From: JBJTUH01 sp044346175
GTDB taxonomy: Bacteria > Cyanobacteriota > Vampirovibrionia > Vampirovibrionales > JAJTHC01
Length of the DNA stretch: 64,000 nucleotides
Assembly: GCA_044346175.1 (NCBI GenBank)
Contig: JBIIZQ010000003.1
Span: 62,001 to 126,000 of the forward strand
Direction of reading: 5' to 3'
The translations under genes were made by a program, and so were the position numbers. Numbering within the stretch: position 1 is the stretch's first letter; each line of letters begins with the position of its first letter. The notes below the pieces were generated by a model. The model searched no databases, was not told the DNA's origin, and saw only the letters and a list, made by a program, of their open reading frames with translations. Of this stretch, positions 42,295-51,637 are shown piece by piece.

Positions 42295-42537
42295 TTAACC
42301 AGCTGTTTTAGTGGCGTTGAGGTCAATGTAAGACTCAAGCTCAGCAGGTACTTCAGAAGACAAGTAAATGGCGTTTACAGGACACACGGGCTGACAAGCA
42401 CCACACTCAATACACTCATCAGGATTGATGTAAAGTTGAATCTCACCATCATAGTCATAGATACAGTCTACGGGACATACACCCACGCAAGCTTTATCTT
42501 TTACATTTTCACAAGCTTTAGTAATGACAAAAGGCAT
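42295..42537 (-). CDS. fdxA: 7Fe/8Fe-type ferredoxin (FdxA-like)
   Basis: An 80-residue low-potential electron carrier. The N-terminal half has ACENVKDKACVGVCPVDC (four cysteines) and the second has CIECGACQPVCPVNAI, the regular 4Fe-4S set. The spacing of the first set resembles FdxA ferredoxins with a [3Fe-4S] and a [4Fe-4S] cluster, where one cysteine of the CxxC pair is dispensable; here that position is Val. The start MPFVITKAC at 42537 matches the family, and three more codons upstream are possible. It diverges from the TPR-matrixin gene and converges with the SpoIID gene. Confidence 0.88.
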   Translation of the reverse strand: MPFVITKACENVKDKACVGVCPVDCIYDYDGEIQLYINPDECIECGACQPVCPVNAIYLSSEVPAELESYIDLNATKTAG

Positions 42538-42777
42538 GATAAGCACCTCAATACACTAAAAGATTTAACGTTACACAAGGACATGTCGAGCAAGACATCG
42601 CACAAAACACAAAGTTCCTATAATCAGATATAGCACATCTCCTTTTCTTGTCAACCTTTCATTGTATCTTTTGTTTTTATTATTAAAAGCTCTAATTCTT
42701 GTCCGAAGAGAGATTTCAGGTATTTAAAAAAACCCATTTTTGTACAATTATCTCCTCAAAATGTAGGAGCCTCAGCC

Positions 42778-44310
42778 ATGGCATCCCTCCTGTTTTTCAA
42801 AAAGATTTCTTCACAGTACCCACACCTCGGGCTAACAAACCAAGGGTATACTTGGGTTTTAGCGTGCCTTCTAGGTTTGATACTTCAAACCCTTACATTG
42901 ACTCCCATGAGCCATGCACAAGAGGCAAGTTGTACGCCCTTATTTCAAAAAGGGCTTCAAGCCTATCGGCTTAATCAGTGGGACAGTGCCTTAAAGGCAT
43001 GGGAACCCATTTTGGCACAAAGTATCTCCTGCGAAAATGATTTGGGAAAGGTCATGTACTATACCGCCATGATGCTACAAGCCCAAGGACAACTTGACCA
43101 AGCCCGCATCATGCTAGAGCGTACGATTGAGCAAGCCGAACCGGATTCCAACCTCCAAAAAGCGGCTTCCCAAGCCCTTGCACGTATTACACAAAGTCAA
43201 ATGCAAGCTTCTTCCCAAGACGAAAAAAGCCTAAAAGTCGTGAGTTGGTCTCAGCAGCAACAACACAAGGCACCGAATTATCTCCCCCATGTCCTACGGA
43301 ACGGACAGGTCACCCGCTGGAACCTTCAAAAAATGCCCCTCAAAGTGTTTGTTGAGTCGGGTGCTAAAATCCCTGGCTGGAAGCCAACCTTCAACCACAT
43401 CCCCTTTGAAGCGGGTGCGATTTGGACCCGTGCCTCAGGCGGTAAAATTACTTTCATACCGACCACAAACCGTGAACAGGCCGATATTCATGTCAAATGG
43501 ATTAACGCCTTTTCAAAAGAAACCCCTGGAAGGGTCGGCGAACAGTATTATCAGATGTTGGGTCAAACGTTGGTCAAGTCCGAAGTCAACTTAGCCACAG
43601 GCATGCAAGGATATAAAGGCTTTTTACCTCCCGAGTATTTGCTACGTATTACAACCCATGAAATGGGACATGCACTGGGGCTCCAAGGACACAGCCCTTT
43701 TTCAGAAGACCTCATGTACTGGGAAATGAACGAGGCACAAACAGGACGCTTGACCTTACGAGACATCAACACCTTACGTTTGCTCTATCATATGGAAGCC
43801 GATGTCGATAACAATGGCGCCATCAGCAGTAAAGAAGCGGAAGGTATTTACAGTTTAATTGAACAGGCTGACAAAGCCCTTCAACAAAAGCAATATCCGC
43901 AAGCGGAGGCACTGTACCAAAAACTGCTCCAGTACAAAAACTGTCCGAACCAACACCAACTTTGGTACAACTTAGGCGTACTCAAAGCCCAACGTCATGA
44001 GTATCAAGGGGCTATCTTGGCTTGGGAAAATGCCCTCAAAGTACAAAGTGGCTATATCCCCGCACTCTATAACTTGTCCCAAGTATATTTCCTCATGGCA
44101 CAAGAAAAGCAAACCACGCAATCTGAGGAGGTTACGATAAGTCAACTTGAAAAAGGGCGTTACTATCTGGAAATGTGTATTCGATTATATAAAGGCCCCC
44201 AGTGGGGCGTGTCAGGTCTGCCTAGCTTGGAGGATATGAAAAGCCAACTTGCAAAGGTGAATGACATCCTCCATGAAACCCCAGTGTCCGATACCCAAGA
44301 AAACAAATAA
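42778..44310 (+). CDS. Exported matrixin-like zinc metalloprotease with TPR repeats
   Basis: A 510-residue protein. A signal peptide covers about residues 1-47 (YTWVLACLLGLILQTLTLTP, then SHAQE). TPR-like helices follow (about 55-140 and again 355-465), and a matrixin domain sits between (about 180-340). ITTHEMGHALGLQGHS gives the HExxHxxGxxGH zinc site and DLMYW the Met-turn. An EF-hand-like loop DVDNNGAISSKE follows the protease. It is predicted to act outside the cytoplasm on protein substrates held by the TPRs. TAGGAG precedes the ATG. A second, signal-less matrixin is at 50753-51604. Confidence 0.85.
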   Translation: MASLLFFKKISSQYPHLGLTNQGYTWVLACLLGLILQTLTLTPMSHAQEASCTPLFQKGLQAYRLNQWDSALKAWEPILAQSISCENDLGKVMYYTAMMLQAQGQLDQARIMLERTIEQAEPDSNLQKAASQALARITQSQMQASSQDEKSLKVVSWSQQQQHKAPNYLPHVLRNGQVTRWNLQKMPLKVFVESGAKIPGWKPTFNHIPFEAGAIWTRASGGKITFIPTTNREQADIHVKWINAFSKETPGRVGEQYYQMLGQTLVKSEVNLATGMQGYKGFLPPEYLLRITTHEMGHALGLQGHSPFSEDLMYWEMNEAQTGRLTLRDINTLRLLYHMEADVDNNGAISSKEAEGIYSLIEQADKALQQKQYPQAEALYQKLLQYKNCPNQHQLWYNLGVLKAQRHEYQGAILAWENALKVQSGYIPALYNLSQVYFLMAQEKQTTQSEEVTISQLEKGRYYLEMCIRLYKGPQWGVSGLPSLEDMKSQLAKVNDILHETPVSDTQENK

Positions 44311-44569
44311 TAAAATAGCAAGTCATACAGGAAAGGATAGTTCACAGCCCTTCTAGGCTCAATGAACGAGTTCATGAGCGAGTCTATATATCACAACTCC
44401 TCTTAAATTAGGATTTTTTGAGTAACCCCTCACACAGTCAGATGTTTATGCCGTAACTTACTCTTAACATAAGATAACGATACTCAGCCATGTCACCTCG
44501 TCCCTTATGGTATGACCTACGTAGCCTGTACGTTAACGAACCCTTTACATGGAATAGTGTTACCTGTCT

Positions 44570-46912
44570 ATGACAACCTTATTGCAGCTCCTTGATGCGT
44601 TTAAAACAACCATTCAAGAAACAGAAGAAACCATCCAAGAAAAGCTCCATGAGCTTTTTCCTGCATGGGTTTTTCACGCATTTCGTTGGATGCTCATGGG
44701 ACTTTCATTAGGGATTCTTGGGTATTTAGCCGTCAATTTCGACTTTTTAAAAATCATCGATACCTTGGAACAAAAAGCCTTTGATACAAGGGTACGCTTC
44801 CCTTGGTGGAACACACCTTTTTCACCAGGAAAAGATATCGCCATTTTAGATTTTGACACGACAACCATGACCCTTTATGAAAAAAAGTTGGGGTCTTGGC
44901 CTTGGCCAGCAGATATCCATGCCGCCGTAGTGGACACGTTAACCCAACAGGGTGTCAAACAGATTCATTATGTCTTTCCCTTTAAAACACAGGAGCATGT
45001 CAGTGCCACTGAAGGGTGGCGTAACGCCTTAAAAGAAAACCCTAAGGTGCTGTTTTCAGTGCGTCTTAACAAGAGTCGTGAAGAGCTAGAGGCTGCTGGG
45101 GAAAGCCTTCAACGTAAAGATGTCATGCAAGTGATTGCCCCTTCAACACTCAATCTCTCAGATGCCACCCAAGACGCTGCTTTACAAGCTATGAATGGGG
45201 TTTACACCAACTGGCGGGCAATTGACCCTCTTGTTGAAAGTCTTTCCATGAACCATTTTGGCGGGTTAAACCTCCTTGCAGATTCAGACGGCGTGGTGAG
45301 AACCGCCCCGCTACTGCACCGTTTTGAATATAAATTTTCAAGTAAAAGCACCAGTTATCCCTTCAAAGCCCATCCCCAGTACCCGCAGTTTCTCATCGAT
45401 GCTGAAGGGAGAGCTGTCACCTCATTGGGATGGATTATCCAACCCGACACAGGCAAAATCAAGCAAGACACACTGTCTTACTGGATTCCTAGTAGTTTTT
45501 TCAAGGCGTGGTTACACGGTCGTTCCGAAAACACGGTATTCATCAGTGACACACGCATGACTTACGGCAGAGAAGAGATGCTACTCTCACGCTGGGGAAC
45601 GCTTCAACCCTTTTGGTTTAACCAACACACCGAGGAAAAAGATGTTGAAGCACGACTAAAAAACACCCTTGAACCACAGCGTTTAATACTCAATCAAGCG
45701 TTACTACGGTGTATTGCCCAAGGAGGTTCCAGCCATTCTCCTGAAGCCGTGAAGATTAAAACACAAATAGATAGCCTTACGAAAAAAATCAAAACAGAAG
45801 AAGCACAGTTATCCCTGTTACGCCAACAGAGAACCAACAACGAGCATCTGGCTATCACCAATCCCTACTACAGGATTCCCGCCTGGAAAGTTTTACGAGC
45901 CATTCAGGATGAAGCTCGGGGTAAACTATCCCCTCAAGACAAACAGTTACTCCAGTTTTTCAGCGGCAAAACGGTTATGGTGGGGTTAACTGCCGAGGAT
46001 ACAGGTAAGGAGGTTGTAAACACCCCCTTAGGCTATCTTGATTTAGTCACGGTACAAAGTATCCTCTATGATAATCTGAGTCAAAAAATACCGCCCATGA
46101 CACGGGTACCTCTTATCGTTAATCTATTTTTTGGAGTCCTACTTGGGGGAGTCTCAGGGTGCATTTTATGGTTTAACCGTAACCTCATGAGTGCCTTGGT
46201 CTTTCAAGGACTTTGGATTGGGATTTACTGTCTTGCCAACCTCTTCTTATTTAAAAGCCTTCAAATATGGGTAGACTTATCCCTCCCCATCGCCATTGCA
46301 ATTTTAATGATATGGTTTACCTACATGGCACGTTCTATTCTACAAGCCAAAGACTTTGAACAAGCCTACCACATGGCAACCCGAGATAGCATGACAGGCC
46401 TCTACAACCATCGGTACTTCAAACAAGTCTTTGAAAAAATGATGAACGAAGCTGATAAAAAAGGCGAAAAGTTCTCCCTTTGCTTGATTGACATTGACTT
46501 CTTCAAGAAATTTAACGATACCTATGGTCACCAAGCGGGAGACGAAGTCTTACGCTGTGTCGCACGCACACTCCAAGAAAGCGTAAGAGACAAGGACATC
46601 GTATGCCGTTATGGTGGTGAGGAAATGGCCGTCCTTGTACGAGGTGCCGATGAACATACAGCACAAATCGTTTCTCAAAAGCTCGTGCAGCGCATTGGTA
46701 CAACGCCCTATAAAATTGCCGAAGGAGTTGAGAAAAACGTGACGATTTCCGTAGGTTTTGCCACCTACCCAACCCATGGACGTACCATTGAAAAGCTCAT
46801 TAAATACTCTGATGATGGTCTTTATGCGGCGAAGGAAAATGGCAGAAACCAAGTGGGGATTGTCAAACGTGCGGAAGAAAAACCCAGCTCATTATCTGAC
46901 CTCCTCTCCTAA
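44570..46912 (+). CDS. CHASE2-GGDEF diguanylate cyclase
   Basis: A 780-residue sensor. A transmembrane helix at about residues 38-56 is followed by an extracytoplasmic CHASE2 domain (about 60-515; KAFDTRVRFPW and ILDFDTTTM are typical), three transmembrane helices (about 520-595) and a cytoplasmic GGDEF domain (about 615-770). MTRDSMTGLYNHRYF-like start, LIDIDFFKKFNDTYGHQAGD, and the active loop RYGGEEM are present, with the fifth residue Met instead of Phe/Leu. The inhibitory site RDKD lies five residues before GGEE, so product inhibition is expected. It makes c-di-GMP in response to an unknown periplasmic signal. No EAL domain is fused. Confidence 0.92.
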   Translation: MTTLLQLLDAFKTTIQETEETIQEKLHELFPAWVFHAFRWMLMGLSLGILGYLAVNFDFLKIIDTLEQKAFDTRVRFPWWNTPFSPGKDIAILDFDTTTMTLYEKKLGSWPWPADIHAAVVDTLTQQGVKQIHYVFPFKTQEHVSATEGWRNALKENPKVLFSVRLNKSREELEAAGESLQRKDVMQVIAPSTLNLSDATQDAALQAMNGVYTNWRAIDPLVESLSMNHFGGLNLLADSDGVVRTAPLLHRFEYKFSSKSTSYPFKAHPQYPQFLIDAEGRAVTSLGWIIQPDTGKIKQDTLSYWIPSSFFKAWLHGRSENTVFISDTRMTYGREEMLLSRWGTLQPFWFNQHTEEKDVEARLKNTLEPQRLILNQALLRCIAQGGSSHSPEAVKIKTQIDSLTKKIKTEEAQLSLLRQQRTNNEHLAITNPYYRIPAWKVLRAIQDEARGKLSPQDKQLLQFFSGKTVMVGLTAEDTGKEVVNTPLGYLDLVTVQSILYDNLSQKIPPMTRVPLIVNLFFGVLLGGVSGCILWFNRNLMSALVFQGLWIGIYCLANLFLFKSLQIWVDLSLPIAIAILMIWFTYMARSILQAKDFEQAYHMATRDSMTGLYNHRYFKQVFEKMMNEADKKGEKFSLCLIDIDFFKKFNDTYGHQAGDEVLRCVARTLQESVRDKDIVCRYGGEEMAVLVRGADEHTAQIVSQKLVQRIGTTPYKIAEGVEKNVTISVGFATYPTHGRTIEKLIKYSDDGLYAAKENGRNQVGIVKRAEEKPSSLSDLLS

Positions 46913-46913
46913 C

Positions 46914-46948
46914 GCTTGCATCATACGAAGGGTGTCCGTGTCGCAAGC
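46914..46948. terminator. Small hairpin between convergent genes
   Basis: GCTTGC (46914-46919) pairs with GCAAGC (46943-46948) in the 41-base gap between the cyclase gene and ligA. A weak bidirectional stop is plausible. Confidence 0.3.
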
Positions 46949-46953
46949 TGCTA

Positions 46954-49179
46954 CTAGGCTTGAAGCTGAGGACGTAAAGACTCCAGAAGCACCAAGTCAA
47001 ATTGGCACACTTGATTCAAAAAAGCATCCTCTTGCCAAACAGGAATCCCCAAAGCTTCTGCTTGAGCTAACTTACTGCCCGCATCCTCTCCAACGAGTAC
47101 GCCATGGGTTTTTCTCGAAACACTTCCCACAGGCTTTCCTCCCAAAAGACGAATCAAGGCTTCGGCTTCTTTTCTTGAAAGATGTGTCAGTGTACCAGTC
47201 ACCACCCAGCTTTGCCCTTGTAATAAGGTCGCATAGGGGGAAGCCTCTTGGGGGGTCTGCACAGTATCGTCTTGAGGCGACACAATAGACAAAGCCTCCA
47301 AGGTAGTTAGTACTTTTTTAAAATCATAGGTTACATCCCAAGCCTTCATGGAGGCAATGGTTTCAGGACCCACCCCATGAATAAAGTATTTTCCCTCTTG
47401 GGGCTGCTTTTTAGTCGGTTTTTTCGTCGCAATAAGGTCATGCACGACGGCATCACGCAATGCTTCCAAATGAGGGAAATGTTGCATTAAGGTACGTGCC
47501 GTTTCCAGCCCCACATCAGGAATCCCCAAAGCATAAAGGACACGATAAAGCGGGCGTTGAAGCGATTTCTGGAGTGCCTCACAAACGTTTTGTGCCGACT
47601 TTTCGCCCATACGCTCTAACTGCATGAGTTGCGACGGCGTAAGCCGATACAAGTCCCAAGGGGCTTTGATAAAACCCGCTTGCAGAAGCTGTTCTATCAA
47701 CGCAGGCCCCACGCCTTCTATATCCATCGCCGAGCGACTACACCAGTGTTCGATACGACCTGCCAACTGTGCAGGACATCCTAAAACATTCAGACACACC
47801 AGGTCAATATCCACCTGTGCCAAGTACGAACCACAACTTGGACACTGCGTAGGTGGCTCAATCGGTAACGCCGTATCAGGACGATGTGACACCGCCACAC
47901 CCAAAACTTCAGGGATGATTTCAGCCGCTTTATGAACCCAAACCGTGTCCCACTGACGCACATCTTTTAACTTGATTTGGTCAAGGTTATGCAACGAAGC
48001 CCGCTTCACCGTAGTACCTGCTAGGACCACAGGGGCAAGCTCTGCCACGGGCGTTAACACCCCCGTACGCCCTACTTGCCATGTCACCGCTTCAAGCGTG
48101 GTTAAAACCTGCTCAGGGGCAAACTTATACGCCACAGCCCACCGAGGACTTTTGGCCGTATGTCCTAGGGTTTCATGGAGGGTGAGGGTATCAAACTTCA
48201 ACACCAAGCCATCTGTAGGGTAATCTAACGTATGTTTCTCAGTTTCCCAATGGCGAATAAACGCTTCCACAGCTTCAAACGTATGAAGTACTTGTGCATG
48301 AGGGTTCACAGGTAATCCTACAGATTGCATCCATCCCTGCACTTGAGAAAGACTGGTAAGCCCTGTCAATGCCCCTTCAAGCGGCGTGGCATGAAAACAA
48401 AAGAGCTTTAAAGGACGCTGGGAAGCCACCTGAGGGTCAAGCTGGCGCAAAGAACCCGCAGCAACGTTACGAGGGTTCGCAAAAAGAGACTCGTTTGAGG
48501 CTTCTCGGCGTTGATTCAAACAAGCAAAGTCCGAAAAGCTCATATACACCTCTGCCCGCACTTCCAAACGTGCTGGGATAGGAGGATACGTTTCTGGGGG
48601 CTGGTTTAATTTCAGGGGCAGGCATCGAATCGTACGGGCGTTATGCGTCACGTCTTCCCCTGTACGTCCATCGCCTCGTGTCACGGCACGCACGAAATGC
48701 CCATCCTCATAAATCATACTCAAGGTTAAGCCGTCCATTTTAAGTTCTGCATTTAAGGGGTAGGGCAGTCCCCCTTCTGGGTCAGGCATGATGACTTGAG
48801 GCAAAAGTTTGCACTGGCGTTCATACCATTGTCTTAAACCCGAAAGACTAAACACATTATCCAAGGAATAAAGCCTCAAAGGGTGTGGACGAGACACCAA
48901 TGAAGACAGGGGAGCGTCTCCCACACGCTGTGTAGGACTCTCAGATAAAATTTGAGAGGGGTACTGTGCCTCCAAATGCAGTAACGCTTGATATAACCCA
49001 TCATAATGGGCATCCGAAACGGTCGGCTGGTCAAGCACGTAATACGCATGGGCAAGACGATTAAGGTCAAGCACCCACGCACGCATTCGCTCAAGTGCCA
49101 TGACCTCCTGGGCATCTCCCAATGGGAGGCGAGGCTGCATGGCATGAGGCAAAGAGGAGTGGCTACGATGGATGGTCAT
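46954..49179 (-). CDS. ligA: NAD+-dependent DNA ligase
   Basis: The replicative ligase that seals nicks using NAD+. AELKMDGL carries the adenylated lysine (K147), VTRGDGRTGEDVT is motif III-like, an OB fold follows, then the four-cysteine zinc finger (CPSCGS and CLNVLGCPAQ), helix-hairpin-helix repeats (about 510-590) and a C-terminal BRCT domain (about 660-741). At 741 residues it is longer than E. coli LigA (671), with extra residues at the N-terminus and between HhH and BRCT. Starts at 49179 and 49137 are possible. ssb lies 34 bases upstream on the same strand, so ssb and ligA probably form a replication operon. Confidence 0.95.
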   Translation of the reverse strand: MTIHRSHSSLPHAMQPRLPLGDAQEVMALERMRAWVLDLNRLAHAYYVLDQPTVSDAHYDGLYQALLHLEAQYPSQILSESPTQRVGDAPLSSLVSRPHPLRLYSLDNVFSLSGLRQWYERQCKLLPQVIMPDPEGGLPYPLNAELKMDGLTLSMIYEDGHFVRAVTRGDGRTGEDVTHNARTIRCLPLKLNQPPETYPPIPARLEVRAEVYMSFSDFACLNQRREASNESLFANPRNVAAGSLRQLDPQVASQRPLKLFCFHATPLEGALTGLTSLSQVQGWMQSVGLPVNPHAQVLHTFEAVEAFIRHWETEKHTLDYPTDGLVLKFDTLTLHETLGHTAKSPRWAVAYKFAPEQVLTTLEAVTWQVGRTGVLTPVAELAPVVLAGTTVKRASLHNLDQIKLKDVRQWDTVWVHKAAEIIPEVLGVAVSHRPDTALPIEPPTQCPSCGSYLAQVDIDLVCLNVLGCPAQLAGRIEHWCSRSAMDIEGVGPALIEQLLQAGFIKAPWDLYRLTPSQLMQLERMGEKSAQNVCEALQKSLQRPLYRVLYALGIPDVGLETARTLMQHFPHLEALRDAVVHDLIATKKPTKKQPQEGKYFIHGVGPETIASMKAWDVTYDFKKVLTTLEALSIVSPQDDTVQTPQEASPYATLLQGQSWVVTGTLTHLSRKEAEALIRLLGGKPVGSVSRKTHGVLVGEDAGSKLAQAEALGIPVWQEDAFLNQVCQFDLVLLESLRPQLQA

Positions 49180-49213
49180 ACTGGATGGGGCATACGTACT
49201 GGTTTAGAATGGT

Positions 49214-49822
49214 TTAGAATGGAATATCATCTTCCAACTCTTGTAAATCCTGCTGAAAATACCCAAACATCCCCGTACCACCTTGCCCTGAAGCCCCTTG
49301 AGGCATGGCAACGTTCTGGGTTTGAGAGACGGGCTGTTGTGCAGGAGGAGAAGATACCTCAGTAGCATAGCTTGTAGGGGTACTTGTAGGAGCATAGGAA
49401 GCGGGTGCCTGATGTTGAGACGCAACCGCCGCTTGGTGGGTCGCTTGCGAGGGCGCTGTATGCCCTTGAGATTGTGGCTGAATATTGACAAAGCCATACT
49501 GCCCATCAGGAAACTGCCCAAGATACTGTACCGTATTGGCAATGACCTCAAGCTGCTTGCTTTTTTTACCATCGGGTAGGGTTTGTGTATTAAACTGTAA
49601 GCGCCCTTCCAACAACACCGCCATACCAGGCTGAAGCGTTGTAGCAACCGACTCTGCCAAGCCTCCCCATACCGTAATCATCATACGCATGGCTTCCGTA
49701 GCACGAGGGGCTCTATCATCCAACTCAAGCTGAAAGAGGCTCACCGCTTTATTGTCATTGGTGTAACGTTTCTCTACTGGGGAAACTAATCTTCCTGATA
49801 ATACTGTCGATGCCATACTCAT
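49214..49822 (-). CDS. ssb: Single-stranded DNA-binding protein
   Basis: A 202-residue SSB. An OB fold covers about residues 1-105 (LSGRLVSPVEKRYTNDNKAV, VWGGLAES and LLEGRLQFNTQTL), a long Gln/Pro/Ser/Thr-rich disordered linker follows, and the tail ends in LEDDIPF, the acidic tip that recruits repair proteins. The ATG at 49822 is preferred; a TTG five codons earlier is also in frame. A hairpin (49877-49898) lies in the leader. rpsF is upstream but separated by a terminator, so ssb has its own transcript, continuing into ligA. rpsR, usually next to ssb, is not in this cluster. Confidence 0.93.
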   Translation of the reverse strand: MSMASTVLSGRLVSPVEKRYTNDNKAVSLFQLELDDRAPRATEAMRMMITVWGGLAESVATTLQPGMAVLLEGRLQFNTQTLPDGKKSKQLEVIANTVQYLGQFPDGQYGFVNIQPQSQGHTAPSQATHQAAVASQHQAPASYAPTSTPTSYATEVSSPPAQQPVSQTQNVAMPQGASGQGGTGMFGYFQQDLQELEDDIPF

Positions 49823-49876
49823 AGCGTTATGGTGCAACCTTTCTTACAGCTCGGGCTACCTAACAAACGTCTCAAA

Positions 49877-49898
49877 CCCTTCCGTAAAAGAGGAAGGG
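49877..49898 (-). promoter_or_regulatory. Hairpin in the ssb 5' leader
   Basis: CCCTTCC (49877-49883) pairs with GGAAGGG (49892-49898) and on the minus strand it is followed by TTTGAG. It could be an attenuator-like or stability element ahead of ssb. It is judged by position only. Confidence 0.3.
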
Positions 49899-49925
49899 GA
49901 AAGGGTGTATTCACTCTATTATGCT

Positions 49926-49985
49926 CACAAAAACACACTGTATGCCATCACAAGCTAAGACCCTACAGTGTGTTTAAACTTTGAA
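49926..49985 (-). terminator. Intrinsic terminator after rpsF
   Basis: On the minus strand AAACACACTGTA (complement of 49974-49985) pairs with TACAGTGTGTTT (complement of 49931-49942) and is followed by TTTTG. The 31-base loop is long, but the 12-bp stem is perfect. It lies 50 bases past the rpsF stop. Confidence 0.65.
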
Positions 49986-50035
49986 TGCTCGTTTAAAAAG
50001 AGCCTAACGCTCAGGAAACAACAACCTGACTCGTG

Positions 50036-50542
50036 TTAAGCGTCTTCGTCAGTGTCAAGACCATCAAAAGACTCATCTTCATCACGCTCGGCAGCCAAGG
50101 CAGCTTGTTGAGCAGCTTTCTCAGCAGCAGCGACTTTTTCAGCAAGACGGTCTTTTTTGGAGACAACGTTCACACTGGCATTCTTTAGAAGGTCATAGGT
50201 TTTAGGAAGTTGTGTCAAGGTGAAGCGGAGCATGGCTTCGTTAATCATGCACTGACGACGCAATTCTTTGACTTGAGTCGCACTCAACTGGAATACAATG
50301 TTCACAATCCAGCCATCAGAAGATTTTTTGATTTCATAAGCAAGACGCTTACGACCAATTTTTTCAACTTTAATAAACTTGCCGCGCAACTGACGTACAA
50401 GGTTTTCAATGACACGGATGGAAGCGTCAACCCCCTCAACCTCTACGCTAGGACGGAAAATAACCATCATTTCGTAAGGGCGACCAAAAGGAAGAATGGG
50501 CAGTGGTGCAGCAGCTTGAGCGTGAGAGGATGGCATAGCCAT
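50036..50542 (-). CDS. rpsF: 30S ribosomal protein S6
   Basis: A primary binding protein of the small-subunit platform. YEMMVIFRPSVEVEGVDA and the basic RGKFIKVEKIGRKRLAYEIK with the final strand MLRFTLTQL identify S6. An N-terminal extension of about 22 residues and an acidic C-terminal tail of about 45 residues (Ala/Glu/Asp-rich) go beyond the usual 95-130. AGGAG lies 12 bases before the ATG. A terminator follows, and rpsR is not adjacent, unlike the common rpsF-ssb-rpsR order. It diverges from the second matrixin gene. Confidence 0.95.
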   Translation of the reverse strand: MAMPSSHAQAAAPLPILPFGRPYEMMVIFRPSVEVEGVDASIRVIENLVRQLRGKFIKVEKIGRKRLAYEIKKSSDGWIVNIVFQLSATQVKELRRQCMINEAMLRFTLTQLPKTYDLLKNASVNVVSKKDRLAEKVAAAEKAAQQAALAAERDEDESFDGLDTDEDA

Positions 50543-50752
50543 AACGTGAGAGGACTCCTAAAATATTAAAAAACATCAACATAATGTTTGAAAAAGGGGT
50601 GTACAAGATAGCCACAAAGACGACACCCAGCATAAACTTTTTACTGTAAGTTACGTTCACGGTATCATAACCATGCTTCTATCGCAAGCACATGCCTCCC
50701 TTTTCCATGTCCCAAAGGATAACTTAAATATCGCTTAAATAAGGTTTGTCTT

Positions 50753-51604
50753 ATGGAACCCACCTACCTTGATGCCTGCCTTCACCAAGGGAAACTCATA
50801 CGCTGGCCTGACCATCTTATGCCGCTCAAAGTTTATATTGCACCGTTTCAATGGTACGAGGCAGCGAAGCAACAACACGCTTGGCAGTACCATCAGATGG
50901 TGTTAAACGCCTTCCAGAGTTGGGTGAATGCCACAGAGGGGCGTATCAAGTTCCAAACTGTCCAGAAGCTCGCAGACTCTCATATCAACCTCGTATGGCG
51001 CCGAGTCGACAGACACTCCTTGGGGCATTGCCAGTATGACATCCATGCGCAGGGGTTTCTTTACTCTTGTGAAATTTCTATTGGCATTTCAGATGGACGG
51101 GTGCATCAAAAATATAATCAACAAGAAGAGGTCAAGCACACCATTTTACATGAAGTAGGACACGCCCTCGGCTTACTGGGACACAGTGACCAAGCAGAAG
51201 ACATCATGTATGTTCCCCACAAGTTTGGTGTCCATCAGCTCTCCCCAAGAGACAAACAAAGCATGTTACAACTTTACAAACTGCCCTCAGGACTTCATAT
51301 CCGTGAGGCTAGTGAGTGTCTTGGTCTTCTGCCGCCTTACAGGGTAGAGACTTTAGCCCAAAAAAGACTCGCCCCCAAAGAGACCCCTCAGACGCTCCTT
51401 GACTCAGACCCTCATTTCCAAATAGCACTCTCAAAAGAGGTTACCCCTCAACCCACAGACCCCGCGCTAGCCCAAAAACTGCTCGAAGAGCAAGACATTC
51501 TTAGCAGCATGGGAAAAATGTATCTTCACACGAACAAGCTCAAGCCCTCGGTCACACTCACCAAAGAAGTACACGCTAAACGCTACCCATTCCAGATTGA
51601 ATAG
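50753..51604 (+). CDS. Matrixin-like zinc metalloprotease without signal peptide
   Basis: A 283-residue protein. The matrixin domain fills about residues 20-180: ILHEVGHALGLLGHSDQAED has the HExxHxxGxxGH zinc site and DIMYVP the Met-turn. The C-terminal 100 residues are helical and charged with no named domain. The N-terminus is hydrophilic from the first residue and no upstream start adds a signal, so export by Sec is not evident; it may be cytoplasmic or leave by another route. Its core resembles that of the TPR-matrixin at 42778-44310 (both have PLKVxV and a D/N-x-H-x-x-W strand), so the two are likely paralogues. Confidence 0.82.
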   Translation: MEPTYLDACLHQGKLIRWPDHLMPLKVYIAPFQWYEAAKQQHAWQYHQMVLNAFQSWVNATEGRIKFQTVQKLADSHINLVWRRVDRHSLGHCQYDIHAQGFLYSCEISIGISDGRVHQKYNQQEEVKHTILHEVGHALGLLGHSDQAEDIMYVPHKFGVHQLSPRDKQSMLQLYKLPSGLHIREASECLGLLPPYRVETLAQKRLAPKETPQTLLDSDPHFQIALSKEVTPQPTDPALAQKLLEEQDILSSMGKMYLHTNKLKPSVTLTKEVHAKRYPFQIE

Positions 51605-51637
51605 CCCAGCAGAGACTTTCACCACACACCGTACAGG

